Source: AP-15 sp963789025 (GTDB taxonomy: Bacteria > Pseudomonadota > Alphaproteobacteria > ATCC43930 > CGMCC-115725). From it: 64,000 nucleotides of DNA. The notes beneath the pieces are model-generated. The model was not told where the DNA came from. It saw only the letters and a list, made by a program, of their open reading frames with translations, and did no database searches. A program made the position numbers and the translations under genes. Where the stretch lies: positions 1,302,001 to 1,366,000 of the forward strand of contig CAWBIT010000008.1 of NCBI GenBank assembly GCA_963789025.1, in the 5' to 3' direction. Positions 26,393-37,768 of this stretch are shown one piece after another. Within the stretch, counting starts at the first letter, position 1. The number at the start of each line of letters is the position of its first letter.

Positions 26393-26851
26393 CTAGCCGC
26401 GGCTGGAATGCTCGAATGAGGGGCGAAACTGCTCTGCGACCTTCCCAATAGCCGTGAGCACCGGCTTCGGGATCTCGTCGGTCAGCTTGTCCAGGGCCAG
26501 CTTGATGGCGTCGTCGCAGCTGTCGCGAGGAAATCTCTCCTCGCCCTTGCCAAGGAGAGGTTCAACCCGCCGCGGCGGCGGTTTCCAGGAGTAATGCCCG
26601 TCCTCGTTCTGGCGGGGCAATGGAGATCCGCTGAGCGGGTCGAAGGACAGCATCCAGCGGTCCCGGCGGGTGAGGTCGTCGATCTCCAGATACACTGTCG
26701 CCAATAGTCTTCGCGCCCCGTCAGGGGTGTGTGTCCGCCGCAGGGACAGCGACGGCTGGTACTGCTCTCCAGTGCCGACGGCCGTTGCTGTCGTCCAGAC
26801 CGGCACATGAACGCGCCACTCGTAGATGTAACCCTCGCTGTCCTGCTGCAT
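26393..26851 (-). CDS. hypothetical protein, unknown function
   Basis: A 152-residue product is given if translation starts at the ATG at 26849-26851, which follows GGGGAAAAG; an upstream ATG at 26899 would add 16 residues. It reads MQQDSEGYIYEWRVHVPVWT, contains ARRLLATVYLEIDDLTRRDR and ends in a short helix with ELxRFRPSF-like residues. No signal or membrane segment. It may be a phage or mobile-element cargo gene. Confidence 0.5.
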   Translation of the reverse strand: MQQDSEGYIYEWRVHVPVWTTATAVGTGEQYQPSLSLRRTHTPDGARRLLATVYLEIDDLTRRDRWMLSFDPLSGSPLPRQNEDGHYSWKPPPRRVEPLLGKGEERFPRDSCDDAIKLALDKLTDEIPKPVLTAIGKVAEQFRPSFEHSSRG

Positions 26852-26966
26852 CTTTTCCCCGCCCATTCCGTGAATAGGCGGGTATCTGGTGTAAACCATT
26901 CATCTTACAAGGGTTTCGAAGAAGGCGGGCCGATGACAGCCCGGCTGGTTGGCAGGATCATGGCCG

Positions 26967-27244
26967 CGCCAAGACCGACCCGGCGCAGGTTCGCCGCGTG
27001 CTCGACCAGCTCGACGCCAGCGGCGTGCCGACGTGACACGGCTCGACCGGGCTCGCGCGATCCACTCGCGATCTGTTGAAGAGCTCACGGCGATAACCGC
27101 GAAGAAAGCCCGTTTCCACTCGCTCGGCGACGCATGGGCGGACACGACCACCACGCGCGGCCTCTTATGCTAACCGTTCTAAGGGGCTTGGCGGAGTTCG
27201 AGAGGGATTTGATTTCGCACGCGCACCGGCGCAGCGCGAAGTGA
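26967..27244 (+). pseudogene. serine recombinase (resolvase) remnant
   Basis: Pieces in three frames line up with the middle of small serine recombinases: RAKTDPAQVRRVLDQLDASG, then DVTRLDRARAIHSRSVEELT with AITAKKARFHSLGDAWADTT, then MLTVLRGLAEFERDLISHAH before a stop at 27242-27244. The active-site N-terminal part is missing. The gene is clearly dead. It marks a former mobile element next to the DUF1254 remnant. Confidence 0.7.
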
Positions 27245-27299
27245 ATTTCGGCGAACTTGGCCGCCGGGCGACGACGACGGTTATTGCGCCGGCAACAGT

Positions 27300-28330
27300 G
27301 TGGGCGCGGCTGCCTTTTGTCACCGGCGGCGGGTTCCATTTGCCGGTCAGCGCGTCGCTCTTTGGCGCGTAGAGACGCATGGTGAGGTTGAACGGCCCTT
27401 TGGGTGCCGGCAGCCAGTTTGCTTCCTTGTCGGCGCCGGGGCTTTCGTTCTGGAAATGGAGGTCGAGGGAGCCGTCGGGGTCGTATTTGAACGGCATCCA
27501 GCTGCTGACGGCGAACCGATTGAGGCTGTTGGGCACCTGGTAGCCCTCGGCGTCGTAGAGCGTCACCGACCAGAAGGCGTTCACCGGCGGGATGGCGCTG
27601 CTTTCGAAATGGAGGACATAGCGGTTGGCTCCATCCAGCGGCTTGCCGGTGTCGTCTGCGAGGTTGATCGGATAGATCGCGTCCTCCGGCAGGTTCGCGC
27701 CAGACCGAGCTGGGTGACGATCGCGCGCTTCAGGTAATAGTTGCCGTAGACACCCATCGTGTCGGGGTTCATCGACCAGCCGTTCACGACGCGCGCGAGG
27801 CTGGCGACCTTCCACGCCATCAAGGCCAAGGCGTCCTTGGGCACGGTCTCCAAGCGCGTTCTTGATCACCGGATGGAGCTTGTCGATATCGGAACTCTTG
27901 CCGCGCTCGATCCCGATCTGCCCCAAGGATCGGTTCATCGATGATGTGCGGCGGCTGCAGTTTGAGGATCTCGGCGGCGTAGGCGAAGAACTTGCCGGCC
28001 GGCATCGTGTCGATCTGGATCTTCGGCGGGGTCTTCATGTCGACGCCGCGATCGACAGTGCCGACCACCGGCTCGACAGCCTGACCAGGGCGCGAGATCG
28101 GCGTGACCTTGAGGCCGGCCTGAATCCCGTGCACGACCTCGTAGCCGGCCGGCCCGTCGGTCTTGGTGCGGCCGATGATCCAGACAAAGGGTGTGGGCGC
28201 ATCGATGCGAACGACACTAGCCGGTATTCGCGCCGCTCCAACCCGGGGGCACCAGCGCGAAATCGCCGGCTGGGGCCCAGTGATGTGCCAGCCGGGAGAG
28301 GCGAAGACGTCGGTCCACAGTCGAGCATCC
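27300..28330 (-). pseudogene. DUF1254/DUF1214 protein, multiply frameshifted
   Basis: Motifs of this exported-protein family appear in order on the minus strand but in changing frames: WTDVFASPGWHITGP, then APTPFVWIIGRTKTDGPAGY with HGIQAGLKVTP, then DTMGVYGNYYLKRAIVTQLG, and NLPEDAIYPINLADDTGKP through FWSVTLYDAEGYQVPNSLNR. At least three shifts are needed. The C-terminal part near 27300 is also displaced. Its function, probably a cell-envelope protein, is lost. Confidence 0.75.
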
Positions 28331-28485
28331 GCAGCCGTAATAGCGCCGCTGCCGCGGACTCGACGCGGGTGTCATCGCAGCACTATGGCCGACCCGCCGA
28401 TCTCGCCGAAGGCGACGCGCTGGCGCGGCTGCTGGACGTTACCGGTTGGCGCGCCGCCGAGGGGGCGACTAAAGGCGGGTCAAAT

Positions 28486-28830
28486 TCATTGCACCGTGCC
28501 GTGCTGGCTGATGTGCGGGGGGTAGCCGGGTCCGTAGTAGACAGGCGCACTGTAGCCGTATCCGGAGTAGGTAGGGCCGCTGTAGCCATACCCGGTGGTG
28601 CTACTGTAATAAGCCGGGGGCGGGACCGCGGAGGCGCCAGCCAGGCAGCGGGCGCTATAGGCGGCGGCCATCTGGCTGTATTCGGGAGATAGGGGAGCGG
28701 TCCGGTAGAGCGCCGTCACGCGATTGTATTGATCGAGACAGCTCTCGGATTGGGCCAAAACGGGTGCGGAACCCACCGCGGCGCAGAGGGCAACAGCGGC
28801 TAACATGATGGCGGGTTGTTTGAGCGACAT
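28486..28830 (-). CDS. secreted protein with Tyr/Gly/Ser-rich tail
   Basis: The 114-residue product has a signal peptide (about 1-26, ending SAPVLAQ), a short helical region with two Cys (SESCLDQY and SARCLAGA) and a tail of TGYGYSGPTYSGYGYSAP-like repeats. Such aromatic-Gly tails are flexible and can be sticky, so a surface or envelope role is possible. AGGAG lies eight nt before the ATG. No family is recognised. Confidence 0.6.
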   Translation of the reverse strand: MSLKQPAIMLAAVALCAAVGSAPVLAQSESCLDQYNRVTALYRTAPLSPEYSQMAAAYSARCLAGASAVPPPAYYSSTTGYGYSGPTYSGYGYSAPVYYGPGYPPHISQHGTVQ

Positions 28831-29359
28831 GGAACATTCTCCTTCGCGTTCTGCGGGATTGCAGAACTGTCGATTGTTCCCGGCCCAAACAGACGAGATG
28901 ACCGGATGGTTCCGGCCGCTCAGGTGTCCTCAATTAAGACCGTCATTGCCGGGCTCGATATTGTCTAGTGCTCCGGCTCGTTCAGGTGATTCAGCAAGGC
29001 CTGAATGACACGTTCTAAGCTGATGCTTGGCCTTTGGCGGTGACCAAGATGCGCCGCCTCTTTCCCGGCGTAACCCGGGATCTATCCCTGTCATGGGCAC
29101 CGGCCTGCGAGGCTGTCAGGAAATCGACGATTTGCCTGGATCAGCGCCGTCCGTCCTTCGAGATGGCCGCTCGGCGGCCTCCTCAGGATGAGGAATTTTC
29201 AAAATGCCATCAAAGGATCATCTCATGCTGAGGAGCGCGCGCAAGGCGCGTCTCGAAGCACGCACAACTTCACTGCTGCGCTTCCATTCGCGGGACTGGA
29301 CAATTTCCTGACAGCCTCCTGCGCCGGTGAGACAAGATCTGTTGGTGCGCGTCTGAGCA
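28831..29359. repeat. gene-free stretch with Rhizobiales-like intergenic repeats
   Basis: No gene is supported. Near 29150-29190 the sequence CCTTCGAGATGGCCGCTCGG and its counterpart GGCCTCCTCAGGATGAGG, and near 29225-29265 GCTGAGGAGCGCGCGCAAGG with GCGTCTCGAAG, are halves of hairpin repeats frequent in intergenic DNA of Bradyrhizobium and relatives. Confidence 0.55.
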
Positions 29360-30400
29360 CTAGCCGGATGACCGGATAAACCGGTGGACGCCGTCCGCGC
29401 CGAGCTCGCGGTCGAGGGCGCCTTGGTGCATGAGGTAATTCAGGTGGGCGAGCGCCTCGCCGAGGGCGAAGCCCATCTGGTGACGGTCGAGGGCGCGCCG
29501 AAAGAGAACCTTGACCAGTTCGAGGGCGGTCTTCGGGACGGCGCAAGCGGCAATCACCTCACCGCAGCGCGCCCGGTGATGCGCGGCGAGGCTGTCGATC
29601 CGAGAATGCAGCCCTAAGAACGGGAGGTTGTGCGAAGGCAGGGTGAGAGTCTCGGGCGGGACCGCAGCGCGCAGTTTGGCCAAGGACGCGAGGTAGCGGG
29701 CGAGGGGATCGCCATCGGGCTCGTGCGCCTGGACGCTGATGTTGGGCGAGATCCTCGGCAATACCTGGTCGCCCGAGACCAGCACACCGGTCTCGTCGCA
29801 ATATAGGCATGCCAGCTCCGGGGCATGGCCTTCGCCGACGATGACCCGCCATTCCCGTCCGCCAATCTCGATTGCCATCCCGTCGGCAAGCCGCTGAAAA
29901 CTCGCCGGCACCGACGGGACGCCGCGGCGATAGCTGTTTTCCCGCTCGCCGAAGAGCTCGGCCGCCGTGTCGTCGAGACCCGCGCGATGGGCGAAACTTT
30001 GCCGCAGCGGGGCGAAATCCTCGTCGTCCCGGCTCATCACACGGGCGAACAACCACTCCTTCTCGGTGACCCACAAGGGTGTCTGCCAGCGCCGGACCAG
30101 CCAATCGGCGAGCCCGATGTGGTCCGGGTGGTAGTGCGTCACGATGACTCGAGTGACCGGCAATCCTCCGAGCCGCTCGGCAAAGATCTGGTCCCATAGC
30201 TCCTGGGTTTGCACCATCGAGTAGCCGGTGTCGACGATCGTCCAGCCCGCGCCGTCTTCGAGCAGCCACAAATTGATATGGTCGAGCGCGAAGGGGAGCG
30301 GCATGCGCAGCCAGTGCACGCCCGGGGCGATCGCCAATGTCTCGCCCGGCCGGGGCGGCGCCGCAACCGGAAACTGCAACAGGGTCGGGCTTCCGTCCAT
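29360..30400 (-). CDS. metallo-beta-lactamase-fold hydrolase
   Basis: The 346-residue protein contains the metal-binding motif THYHPDHIGLADW (HxHxDH), a downstream GEGHAPELA with the next His ligand and LVSGDQVLPRISPNIS with the bridging Asp, as in glyoxalase II-like hydrolases. A C-terminal helical part (ALDRHQMGFALGEALAHLNY) is usual for the broad bacterial MBL-fold group. It is cytoplasmic, hydrolysing an ester or thioester that cannot be named. It is divergent from the GGT gene. Confidence 0.88.
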   Translation of the reverse strand: MDGSPTLLQFPVAAPPRPGETLAIAPGVHWLRMPLPFALDHINLWLLEDGAGWTIVDTGYSMVQTQELWDQIFAERLGGLPVTRVIVTHYHPDHIGLADWLVRRWQTPLWVTEKEWLFARVMSRDDEDFAPLRQSFAHRAGLDDTAAELFGERENSYRRGVPSVPASFQRLADGMAIEIGGREWRVIVGEGHAPELACLYCDETGVLVSGDQVLPRISPNISVQAHEPDGDPLARYLASLAKLRAAVPPETLTLPSHNLPFLGLHSRIDSLAAHHRARCGEVIAACAVPKTALELVKVLFRRALDRHQMGFALGEALAHLNYLMHQGALDRELGADGVHRFIRSSG

Positions 30401-30532
30401 AATTTATGCTTTTCTCGGCTGGCGAATTGACCGGCAGGTTAGGACGCGGCATTAGTCCCTTACAAGCGGGATGACCGCCGGCGAGCGATGTGCCGATGGA
30501 GCGACCGCAACATTTCGGCAAATGGCTCGATT

Positions 30533-32113
30533 ATGCGTGACTTCAATATTCCCGGTCGGTCGGCGGCGATGGCGGCGAACGGCATGGCCGCGACCTCGCA
30601 CCCGATGGCGACTTTGGCTGCCCTCGACGTGATGCGTTCGGGCGGCAATGCGGCCGATGCCGCGATTGCGGCGGTCGCCATGCAGTGCGTCGTCGAGCCG
30701 GAAAGCACTGGGATCGGCGGCGATTGCTTCATCCTCTATTCGCGGCAGAGCGCCTTGCCGGTCGCGCTCAACGGTTCCGGGCGCGCCCCCGCCAAGGCGA
30801 TGGTCGATTGGTATGTCGAGCACGGGATCGGCGAGATCGGCGTGCAGACGCCGCATGCGGTGACGATCCCCGGCGCCATTGATGCCTGGTGCACCTTCAA
30901 TCGCGAGTACGGCACCCGCCCCCTTGCCGAACTGCTCGAGCCGGCAGCACGCGCGGCCGAGGAGGGTTATGTGGTGACGCCGCGCGTCGGGGCCGACTGG
31001 CACCGCGCCCAGGAGAAGCTGCGCGATCCCGTCACCGCCGAGCTTTTCCTGCCGGGCGGCAGACCGCCCAAGGCCGGCGACAAAATGAGCAACGCGCCGC
31101 TCGCGGCCACTTTGCGCCGGATCGGGCGGGAGGGCCGCGAAGCCTTTTACGACGGCGCAGTCATGCGCGAGATCGTCGCCCGACTGAAATCGCTGGGGGG
31201 TCTGCACGAGGAGGAAGATTTTGCGGCGCAGCGCTCGAACTGGGTCGAGCCGATCCACGCCTCTTATCGCGACTACGAGATCTATGAATGCCCACCGAAT
31301 GGGCAGGGAATGGCGGCTCTGATGATCCTGCGGACGCTCGCCGGCTATGCGCTCGACGGGGATGCGTTCGGCGAGGCCGACCGGTTGCATCTCCTCGCCG
31401 AGGCGAGCAAGGCGGCCTATTGGGTGCGCGACAATTTCATCTGCGATCCCGAGCACGTGCCGGTGGATGTTGCGGACTTCCTGTCGGAGGCGCGCGCCGA
31501 GCGCGTGCGCCGGACGATCCGGCTCGACCGCGCAATGCCGGGGCCGCGCTGGGCCGAGATCGAGCACAAGGACACCGTCTATCTCTGCACCGTCGACCAC
31601 GACGGCAATGCCTGCTCGTTCATCAATTCGCTGTTCTCGTCCTTCGGCACCGGCATCCTGGCGCCGCAATGCGGCGTGCTATTGCACAACCGCGGCACCG
31701 GGTTCCGCACGATCCCCGGTCACCCCAACGCGATCGCGCCGCGCAAGCGGCCTTTGCACACGATTATCCCGGGCATGCTGGTCAAGGACGGCCGCGCGGT
31801 GATGCCGTTCGGGGTAATGGGCGGGCACTATCAGGCGGTCGGCCACGCGCATTTCATCCACCGCCTGCTCGACCGCGGCATGGACCCGCAGCAGGCGGCC
31901 GAGCAGCCGCGCATCCTGCCGCTGAACGGCGCGCTGCAGGTCGAGCGCGCCAATCCCGAGCCGGTTGTTGCGGAGCTTGCGCATCGCGGGCACGAGATCC
32001 TGATGCTGGAGGTGCCGCTCGGCGGTTGCCAGGCGATCTGGATCGACAATGAGCGCGGCGTGCTGATCGGCGGTTCCGATCCGCGCAAGGACGGGTTGGC
32101 CCTCGGCTATTGA
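30533..32113 (+). CDS. ggt: gamma-glutamyltransferase family protein
   Basis: The 526-residue protein carries the family signatures: PMATLAALDVMRSGGNAADA, ESTGIGGDCFILY, and the autoprocessing site with the nucleophilic Thr at codon 348 within EHKDTVYLCTVD, then FGTGILAPQCGVLLHNRG. There is no obvious signal peptide. It would hydrolyse or transfer gamma-glutamyl groups of glutathione or similar compounds. The stop overlaps the ureD TTG start by 4 nt, so the gene is in the urease operon. An upstream start at 30488 is possible but poorly supported. Confidence 0.87.
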   Translation: MRDFNIPGRSAAMAANGMAATSHPMATLAALDVMRSGGNAADAAIAAVAMQCVVEPESTGIGGDCFILYSRQSALPVALNGSGRAPAKAMVDWYVEHGIGEIGVQTPHAVTIPGAIDAWCTFNREYGTRPLAELLEPAARAAEEGYVVTPRVGADWHRAQEKLRDPVTAELFLPGGRPPKAGDKMSNAPLAATLRRIGREGREAFYDGAVMREIVARLKSLGGLHEEEDFAAQRSNWVEPIHASYRDYEIYECPPNGQGMAALMILRTLAGYALDGDAFGEADRLHLLAEASKAAYWVRDNFICDPEHVPVDVADFLSEARAERVRRTIRLDRAMPGPRWAEIEHKDTVYLCTVDHDGNACSFINSLFSSFGTGILAPQCGVLLHNRGTGFRTIPGHPNAIAPRKRPLHTIIPGMLVKDGRAVMPFGVMGGHYQAVGHAHFIHRLLDRGMDPQQAAEQPRILPLNGALQVERANPEPVVAELAHRGHEILMLEVPLGGCQAIWIDNERGVLIGGSDPRKDGLALGY

Positions 32114-32937
32114 CCGAGGGCGCGGCTGATATCCGCTTCGGCCAGCGCGACGGCATCACCCGTCTGGCCCAACTCTATCAACGCGACCCCCTGCGCGTCT
32201 TGTTCCCGGTGCCTGCCGCAGGCGATCCGCCGGTCGCGGTCATCGTCACGACATCGGGCGGGCTCGTCGCCGGGGACCGGCTTGATATCCACGTCGATCT
32301 CGCCCCCGGAGCGGCGGCGCATGTCACCGCGTCCGCAGCGGAAAAGGTCTACCGGTCAACCGGCCGGACTACGGTCATCAAGCAGACCCTATCGATCGGG
32401 CTCGGTGCCGCTCTGGAATTCCTGCCGCCCGAGACGATCCTTTTCGACGGTGCCCGCCTGCGGCGCGAAACGATCATCGATCTCGCGCCTGGCTCTGGGT
32501 TCTTGGGCGGCGATATCATCGTCTTTGGTCGCCGCGCGCGGGGAGAGCGCTTTGCCAGCGGCCTCCTGCGCGACGTCTGGGAATTGCACTGCGACGGTGA
32601 CCTCGTCTGGGGAGACGCGCTGCACCTCGAGCACGATGTTGGGCGAATCATCGATGATCCCGCCTGTTTCGACGGCGCAGCGGCCTTTGCGACGATGATC
32701 TTGTCGCCGCCCGCAGGAGACGCGCGGAGCCTCCTCGATTGTGCCCGGGTCGTACAATCGGCTTGTACGGCAACGGGGTTACGCGCCGGCGCGACGACCA
32801 TCGCCGGCCTCGTTATCGCCCGGTGGCTCGCCGTTGACGCGGTGATGTTGCGCCGGGCCTATGCCGAACTCGCTTGCCATTTCAGATCGGCGGCGTTGGG
32901 ATTGCCGGACCGCCTGCCGCGGGTTTGGCACGTTTGA
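32110..32937 (+). CDS. ureD: urease accessory protein UreD
   Basis: The 275-residue UreD (UreH) helps load nickel into urease as part of the UreDFG complex. Typical parts are RLAQLYQRDPLRVLFPVPA, the TTSGGLVAGDRLDIHVDL strand and the ITASAAEKVYRSTG-like stretch. Translation starts at a TTG overlapping the GGT stop. The order D-A-B-C-E-F-G that follows is common in alphaproteobacteria. Confidence 0.92.
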   Translation: MTEGAADIRFGQRDGITRLAQLYQRDPLRVLFPVPAAGDPPVAVIVTTSGGLVAGDRLDIHVDLAPGAAAHVTASAAEKVYRSTGRTTVIKQTLSIGLGAALEFLPPETILFDGARLRRETIIDLAPGSGFLGGDIIVFGRRARGERFASGLLRDVWELHCDGDLVWGDALHLEHDVGRIIDDPACFDGAAAFATMILSPPAGDARSLLDCARVVQSACTATGLRAGATTIAGLVIARWLAVDAVMLRRAYAELACHFRSAALGLPDRLPRVWHV

Positions 32938-32953
32938 TGCTCCAAGGTCGCCA

Positions 32954-33256
<303 letters not shown>

Positions 33257-33266
33257 TGGAGACGGC

Positions 33267-33357
33267 GTCATTGCGAGCAACGCGAAGCAATCTCGCGCCA
33301 GCAGAGGCTCCTCGGCACGAGATTGCTTCGTCGCCTATGGCTCCTCGCAATGACGGT
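33267..33357. repeat. hairpin repeat between ureA and ureB
   Basis: Arms CATTGCGAGCAACGCGAAGC and, after about 50 nt, the facing GCTTCGTCGCCTATGGCTCC with CTCGCAATGAC form an imperfect long hairpin. This unit is familiar from intergenic DNA of Bradyrhizobium and relatives. Lying inside an operon, it could stabilise the ureDA part of the transcript. Confidence 0.75.
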
Positions 33358-33365
33358 GACGGAGC

Positions 33366-33674
33366 ATGATCCCCGGCGAGCTCTTTACCGCGCCGGGCGA
33401 GATCGAAATCAACGCCGGCCGTCCGACGGTGACCCTGATTGTCGCCAACACCGGCGACCGCCCGATCCAGGTCGGGTCTCATTATCATTTCTACGAAACC
33501 AACGCCGCGCTTGCCTTCGACCGCGAGCAGGCGCGCGGTTTTCGCCTCGATATCCCGGCCGGGACGGCGACGCGCTTCGAGCCGGGGCAGAGCCGCGAGG
33601 TGAGGCTCGTCGCCTATGCGGGCGAGCGCCGCGTGGTCGGCTTCAACGGCCGGATCAACGGCAAGCTGGGATAG
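33366..33674 (+). CDS. ureB: urease beta subunit
   Basis: The 102-residue beta chain begins MIPGELFTAPGEIEINAGRP and includes NTGDRPIQVGSHYHFYETN, the loop typical of the family, and FNGRINGKLG at the end. It has no fusion to UreA or UreC, as is usual here. The ATG is 4 nt after the preceding repeat's flank and lies 109 nt from ureA. Confidence 0.95.
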   Translation: MIPGELFTAPGEIEINAGRPTVTLIVANTGDRPIQVGSHYHFYETNAALAFDREQARGFRLDIPAGTATRFEPGQSREVRLVAYAGERRVVGFNGRINGKLG

Positions 33675-33678
33675 CGCA

Positions 33679-35388
<1,710 letters not shown>

Positions 35389-35401
35389 ATGACGATAAAT
35401 C

Positions 35402-35483
35402 CACAATGAGGCGGCGAGGCGATGAGATGACGATAATCTGCAGGCCGGACCGGTTCATCTCACTGCCTCAGTGCCTCATTGTG
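35402..35483. repeat. long inverted repeat between ureC and ureE
   Basis: A 30-nt left arm starting CACAATGAGGC (35402-35431) pairs with a right arm ending GCCTCATTGTG (35454-35483), with about 24 of 30 positions complementary and a 22-nt loop. In RNA this would be a strong hairpin. It lies downstream of ureC and just before the ureE start. Confidence 0.75.
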
Positions 35484-35491
35484 AAGTCTTG

Positions 35492-35932
35492 ATGCGGCGA
35501 GCGATTGCGGTGCATCGGCGGGGGGCATGGCCGGAGGAAGCGGCGCTCGACACGATAACCCTCGCCTATGTTGACCGGCATCGGCGTCGGATTCGCTTGG
35601 TCGCCGATTTAGGGGAGGCCTATCTCCTCGACCTGCCGAGAGCCCATCACCTAGTCGACGGCGACGGCCTCGAGCTCGAGGGCGGGGATTATCTGCGGGT
35701 CCGCGCCGCCCCCGAGCCGGTCTTTGAAATCGAAGCTGCCGACCCGGCCGACTTGCTGCGCATTGTCTGGCACCTCGGCAATCGGCATCTGCCGCTGCAA
35801 GTAGCCGGTGCGCGAGTCCGGATCGGGGCGGATCACGTCATCGCCGAGATGGTAGCCGGGCTAGGCGGACGGATCACTCGCCTAGAGGCGCCCTTCGACC
35901 CCGAAACCGGCGCCTACCATGAGCATGAATGA
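35492..35932 (+). CDS. ureE: urease accessory nickel chaperone UreE
   Basis: The 146-residue UreE has the peptide-binding N-terminal part (RRGAWPEEAALDTITLAYVD, HRRRIRLVADLGEAYLLDLP) and the metal-binding domain with NRHLPLQV and the His-containing GADHVIAEMV. Its tail is short and poor in His (GAYHEHE), unlike the His-rich tails of some homologues. The ATG at 35492 is preferred to a GTG at 35471, which falls within the preceding hairpin. The end overlaps ureF. Confidence 0.9.
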   Translation: MRRAIAVHRRGAWPEEAALDTITLAYVDRHRRRIRLVADLGEAYLLDLPRAHHLVDGDGLELEGGDYLRVRAAPEPVFEIEAADPADLLRIVWHLGNRHLPLQVAGARVRIGADHVIAEMVAGLGGRITRLEAPFDPETGAYHEHE

Positions 35933-36656
35933 TCCGAAAAACCCCGTTCCTGCACCGCTGGAGAGGGGCTCCAATAGCGGGCTTTATCGATTGTTAGCGT
36001 GGCTGTCGCCGGGATTTCCGATCGGCTCCTTCGCCTTTTCGCACGGCCTCGAAGCGGCGGCGGCGAGCGGTGCCGTCAGCGACCGGGACTCACTGCAACT
36101 GTGGCTCAGCGCCATTGTCGCTTCGGGCGGAGGTCGCATTGATGCGGACATCCTCCGCGATGCATATCGGGCGTCCTTGGCGGGCGACATCAGAGCGCTG
36201 ATGGACGCCAACCGGCGTGGCGTGGCGTTTCGCGGCACTGCCGAAACCCGGCTCGAGACAACCGCGCAAGGCGACGCGTTCCTTGCCGCGTGCCGCGCCG
36301 CGTGGCCCAATCCGGTTCTCGATTGCTGGGCTGAACGGATTAGCGAGAGAGGCGAGGCGGTGTGCTACGCCGCAGCGGTGGGCGCCGCGACGGCGCAGGC
36401 GGGTATCGCCCTCGACTGCGCTTTGCTCGGATATCTGCAGGCTTTGGCGTCCAATCTGGTTTCTGCCGGCTTGCGGCTCGGAATTATAGGGCAAACCGAT
36501 GGTCAGCGCATCCTCGCAGCGCTAGAGCCCGTCATTGCAGCCGCAGTGAGCGGCGCATTGACCCGCGACCGGACCTCGTTCGGCAGTGCGACCTTTGCCG
36601 TCGAGCTCGCCTCCATGGCTCATGAAACCCAATACACTAGGCTCTTTCGCTCATGA
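35919..36656 (+). CDS. ureF: urease accessory protein UreF
   Basis: The 245-residue helical protein includes LYRLLAWLSPGFPIGSFAFS and HGLEAAAASG near the N-terminus and AMAHETQYTRLFRS-like residues at the end (MAHETQYTRLFRS), hallmarks of UreF. It acts with UreD and UreG to activate the apoenzyme. Its start overlaps ureE by 14 nt and its stop overlaps ureG by 4 nt (ATGA). Confidence 0.92.
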   Translation: MSMNDPKNPVPAPLERGSNSGLYRLLAWLSPGFPIGSFAFSHGLEAAAASGAVSDRDSLQLWLSAIVASGGGRIDADILRDAYRASLAGDIRALMDANRRGVAFRGTAETRLETTAQGDAFLAACRAAWPNPVLDCWAERISERGEAVCYAAAVGAATAQAGIALDCALLGYLQALASNLVSAGLRLGIIGQTDGQRILAALEPVIAAAVSGALTRDRTSFGSATFAVELASMAHETQYTRLFRS

Positions 36657-37255
36657 GCAATCCGCTGAGGCTCGGGATCGGCGGTCCGGTCGGGTCCGGC
36701 AAGACCGCGCTGATGGATTGGCTGTGCAAGAGGATGCGCAGCCGGTACGAGATTGCCGCGATCACCAACGACATCTACACCCGCGAGGATGCCGAATTCC
36801 TGACGCGAAGCGGCGCATTGCCGCCGGAGCGGATCCGCGGCGTCGAGACCGGCGGATGCCCCCACACAGCGATCCGCGAGGACGCCTCGATCAATCTCGC
36901 GGCGGTCGCCGAGATGCACCGCCTTTTTCCAGGTCTCGATCTGATCCTGATCGAGTTGGGCGGCGACAACCTCGCCGCGACCTTCTCCCCGGAGCTTGCC
37001 GACCTGACGATCTACGTCATCGACGTCGCCGCCGGCGACAAGATCCCGCGCAAGGGAGGCCCCGGCATCACCCGCTCCGACCTCCTCGTCATCAACAAGA
37101 TTGATCTCGCGCCGCTGGTCGGCGCCAGCCTCGAAATCATGGACCGAGACGCCAAACGCATGCGCGGCGGTCGCCCCTTCGTCTTCACCAACCTGAAGAC
37201 CGGCGAAGGAGTCGACCGCGTCTGTGATTTCATAGTGATGCAGGGCGGTCTTTGA
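36653..37255 (+). CDS. ureG: urease accessory GTPase UreG
   Basis: The 200-residue GTPase has the P-loop GIGGPVGSGKTALMDWL, the metal-related ETGGCPHTAIREDASINL and the VINKIDLAPLVG guanine-specificity site. It supplies energy and nickel for urease maturation. It ends the urease operon; the next gene, cinA-like, is convergent 9 nt away. Confidence 0.95.
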   Translation: MSNPLRLGIGGPVGSGKTALMDWLCKRMRSRYEIAAITNDIYTREDAEFLTRSGALPPERIRGVETGGCPHTAIREDASINLAAVAEMHRLFPGLDLILIELGGDNLAATFSPELADLTIYVIDVAAGDKIPRKGGPGITRSDLLVINKIDLAPLVGASLEIMDRDAKRMRGGRPFVFTNLKTGEGVDRVCDFIVMQGGL

Positions 37256-37264
37256 AGGCTGGGC

Positions 37265-37768
37265 TCACCGGTGCGCCTCCGCATCGAGCAGCCGCAGCGC
37301 CACTTCTAACGCGGCCTGCCGCACTGCCTGGCGGTCGCCGGGAAAGATGCGGCGTTCGGTGCGGCATTCGCCGCCGCGGCGCGCCAAGCCGAACAACACC
37401 AGCCCCACGGGCTTTGTCGGGGTGGCGCCGCCGGGGCCGGCGATGCCGGTGACCGAGACCGCCAGGTCGACCGGGGCGCGGGCGAGGGCGCCCCGCGCCA
37501 TCGCTGCGGCAGTCTCGGCGCTGACGGCGCCATGAATAGAGATTGTTTCGGGAGCAACCCCCAGCAGCTCCGACTTCGCCTCGTTCGAGTAAGTCACGAA
37601 GCCCCGTTCTACGACATCGGACGAACCCGCAATCGCTGTCAGCGCTCCCGCCACCAGCCCGCCGGTGCAGGATTCCGCGGTCGCCAGCCGCCAATTCCGG
37701 GCGCGGCAGGCGTCGAGAACCGATTGCGCCAGGGTCAAGGTTTCAGCTTCGAACACCGAGCGCTCCAC
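37265..37768 (-). CDS. CinA-family amidohydrolase (PncC-like)
   Basis: The 167-residue protein is the stand-alone CinA C-terminal domain: WRLATAESCTGGLVAGALTA, GFVTYSNEAKSELLGV and VSVTGIAGPGGATPTKPVG. This domain deamidates nicotinamide mononucleotide in pyridine-nucleotide recycling. It overlaps the end of pgpA by 26 nt on the same strand, as often in alphaproteobacteria (ispDF-pgpA-cinA). Confidence 0.9.
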   Translation of the reverse strand: MERSVFEAETLTLAQSVLDACRARNWRLATAESCTGGLVAGALTAIAGSSDVVERGFVTYSNEAKSELLGVAPETISIHGAVSAETAAAMARGALARAPVDLAVSVTGIAGPGGATPTKPVGLVLFGLARRGGECRTERRIFPGDRQAVRQAALEVALRLLDAEAHR

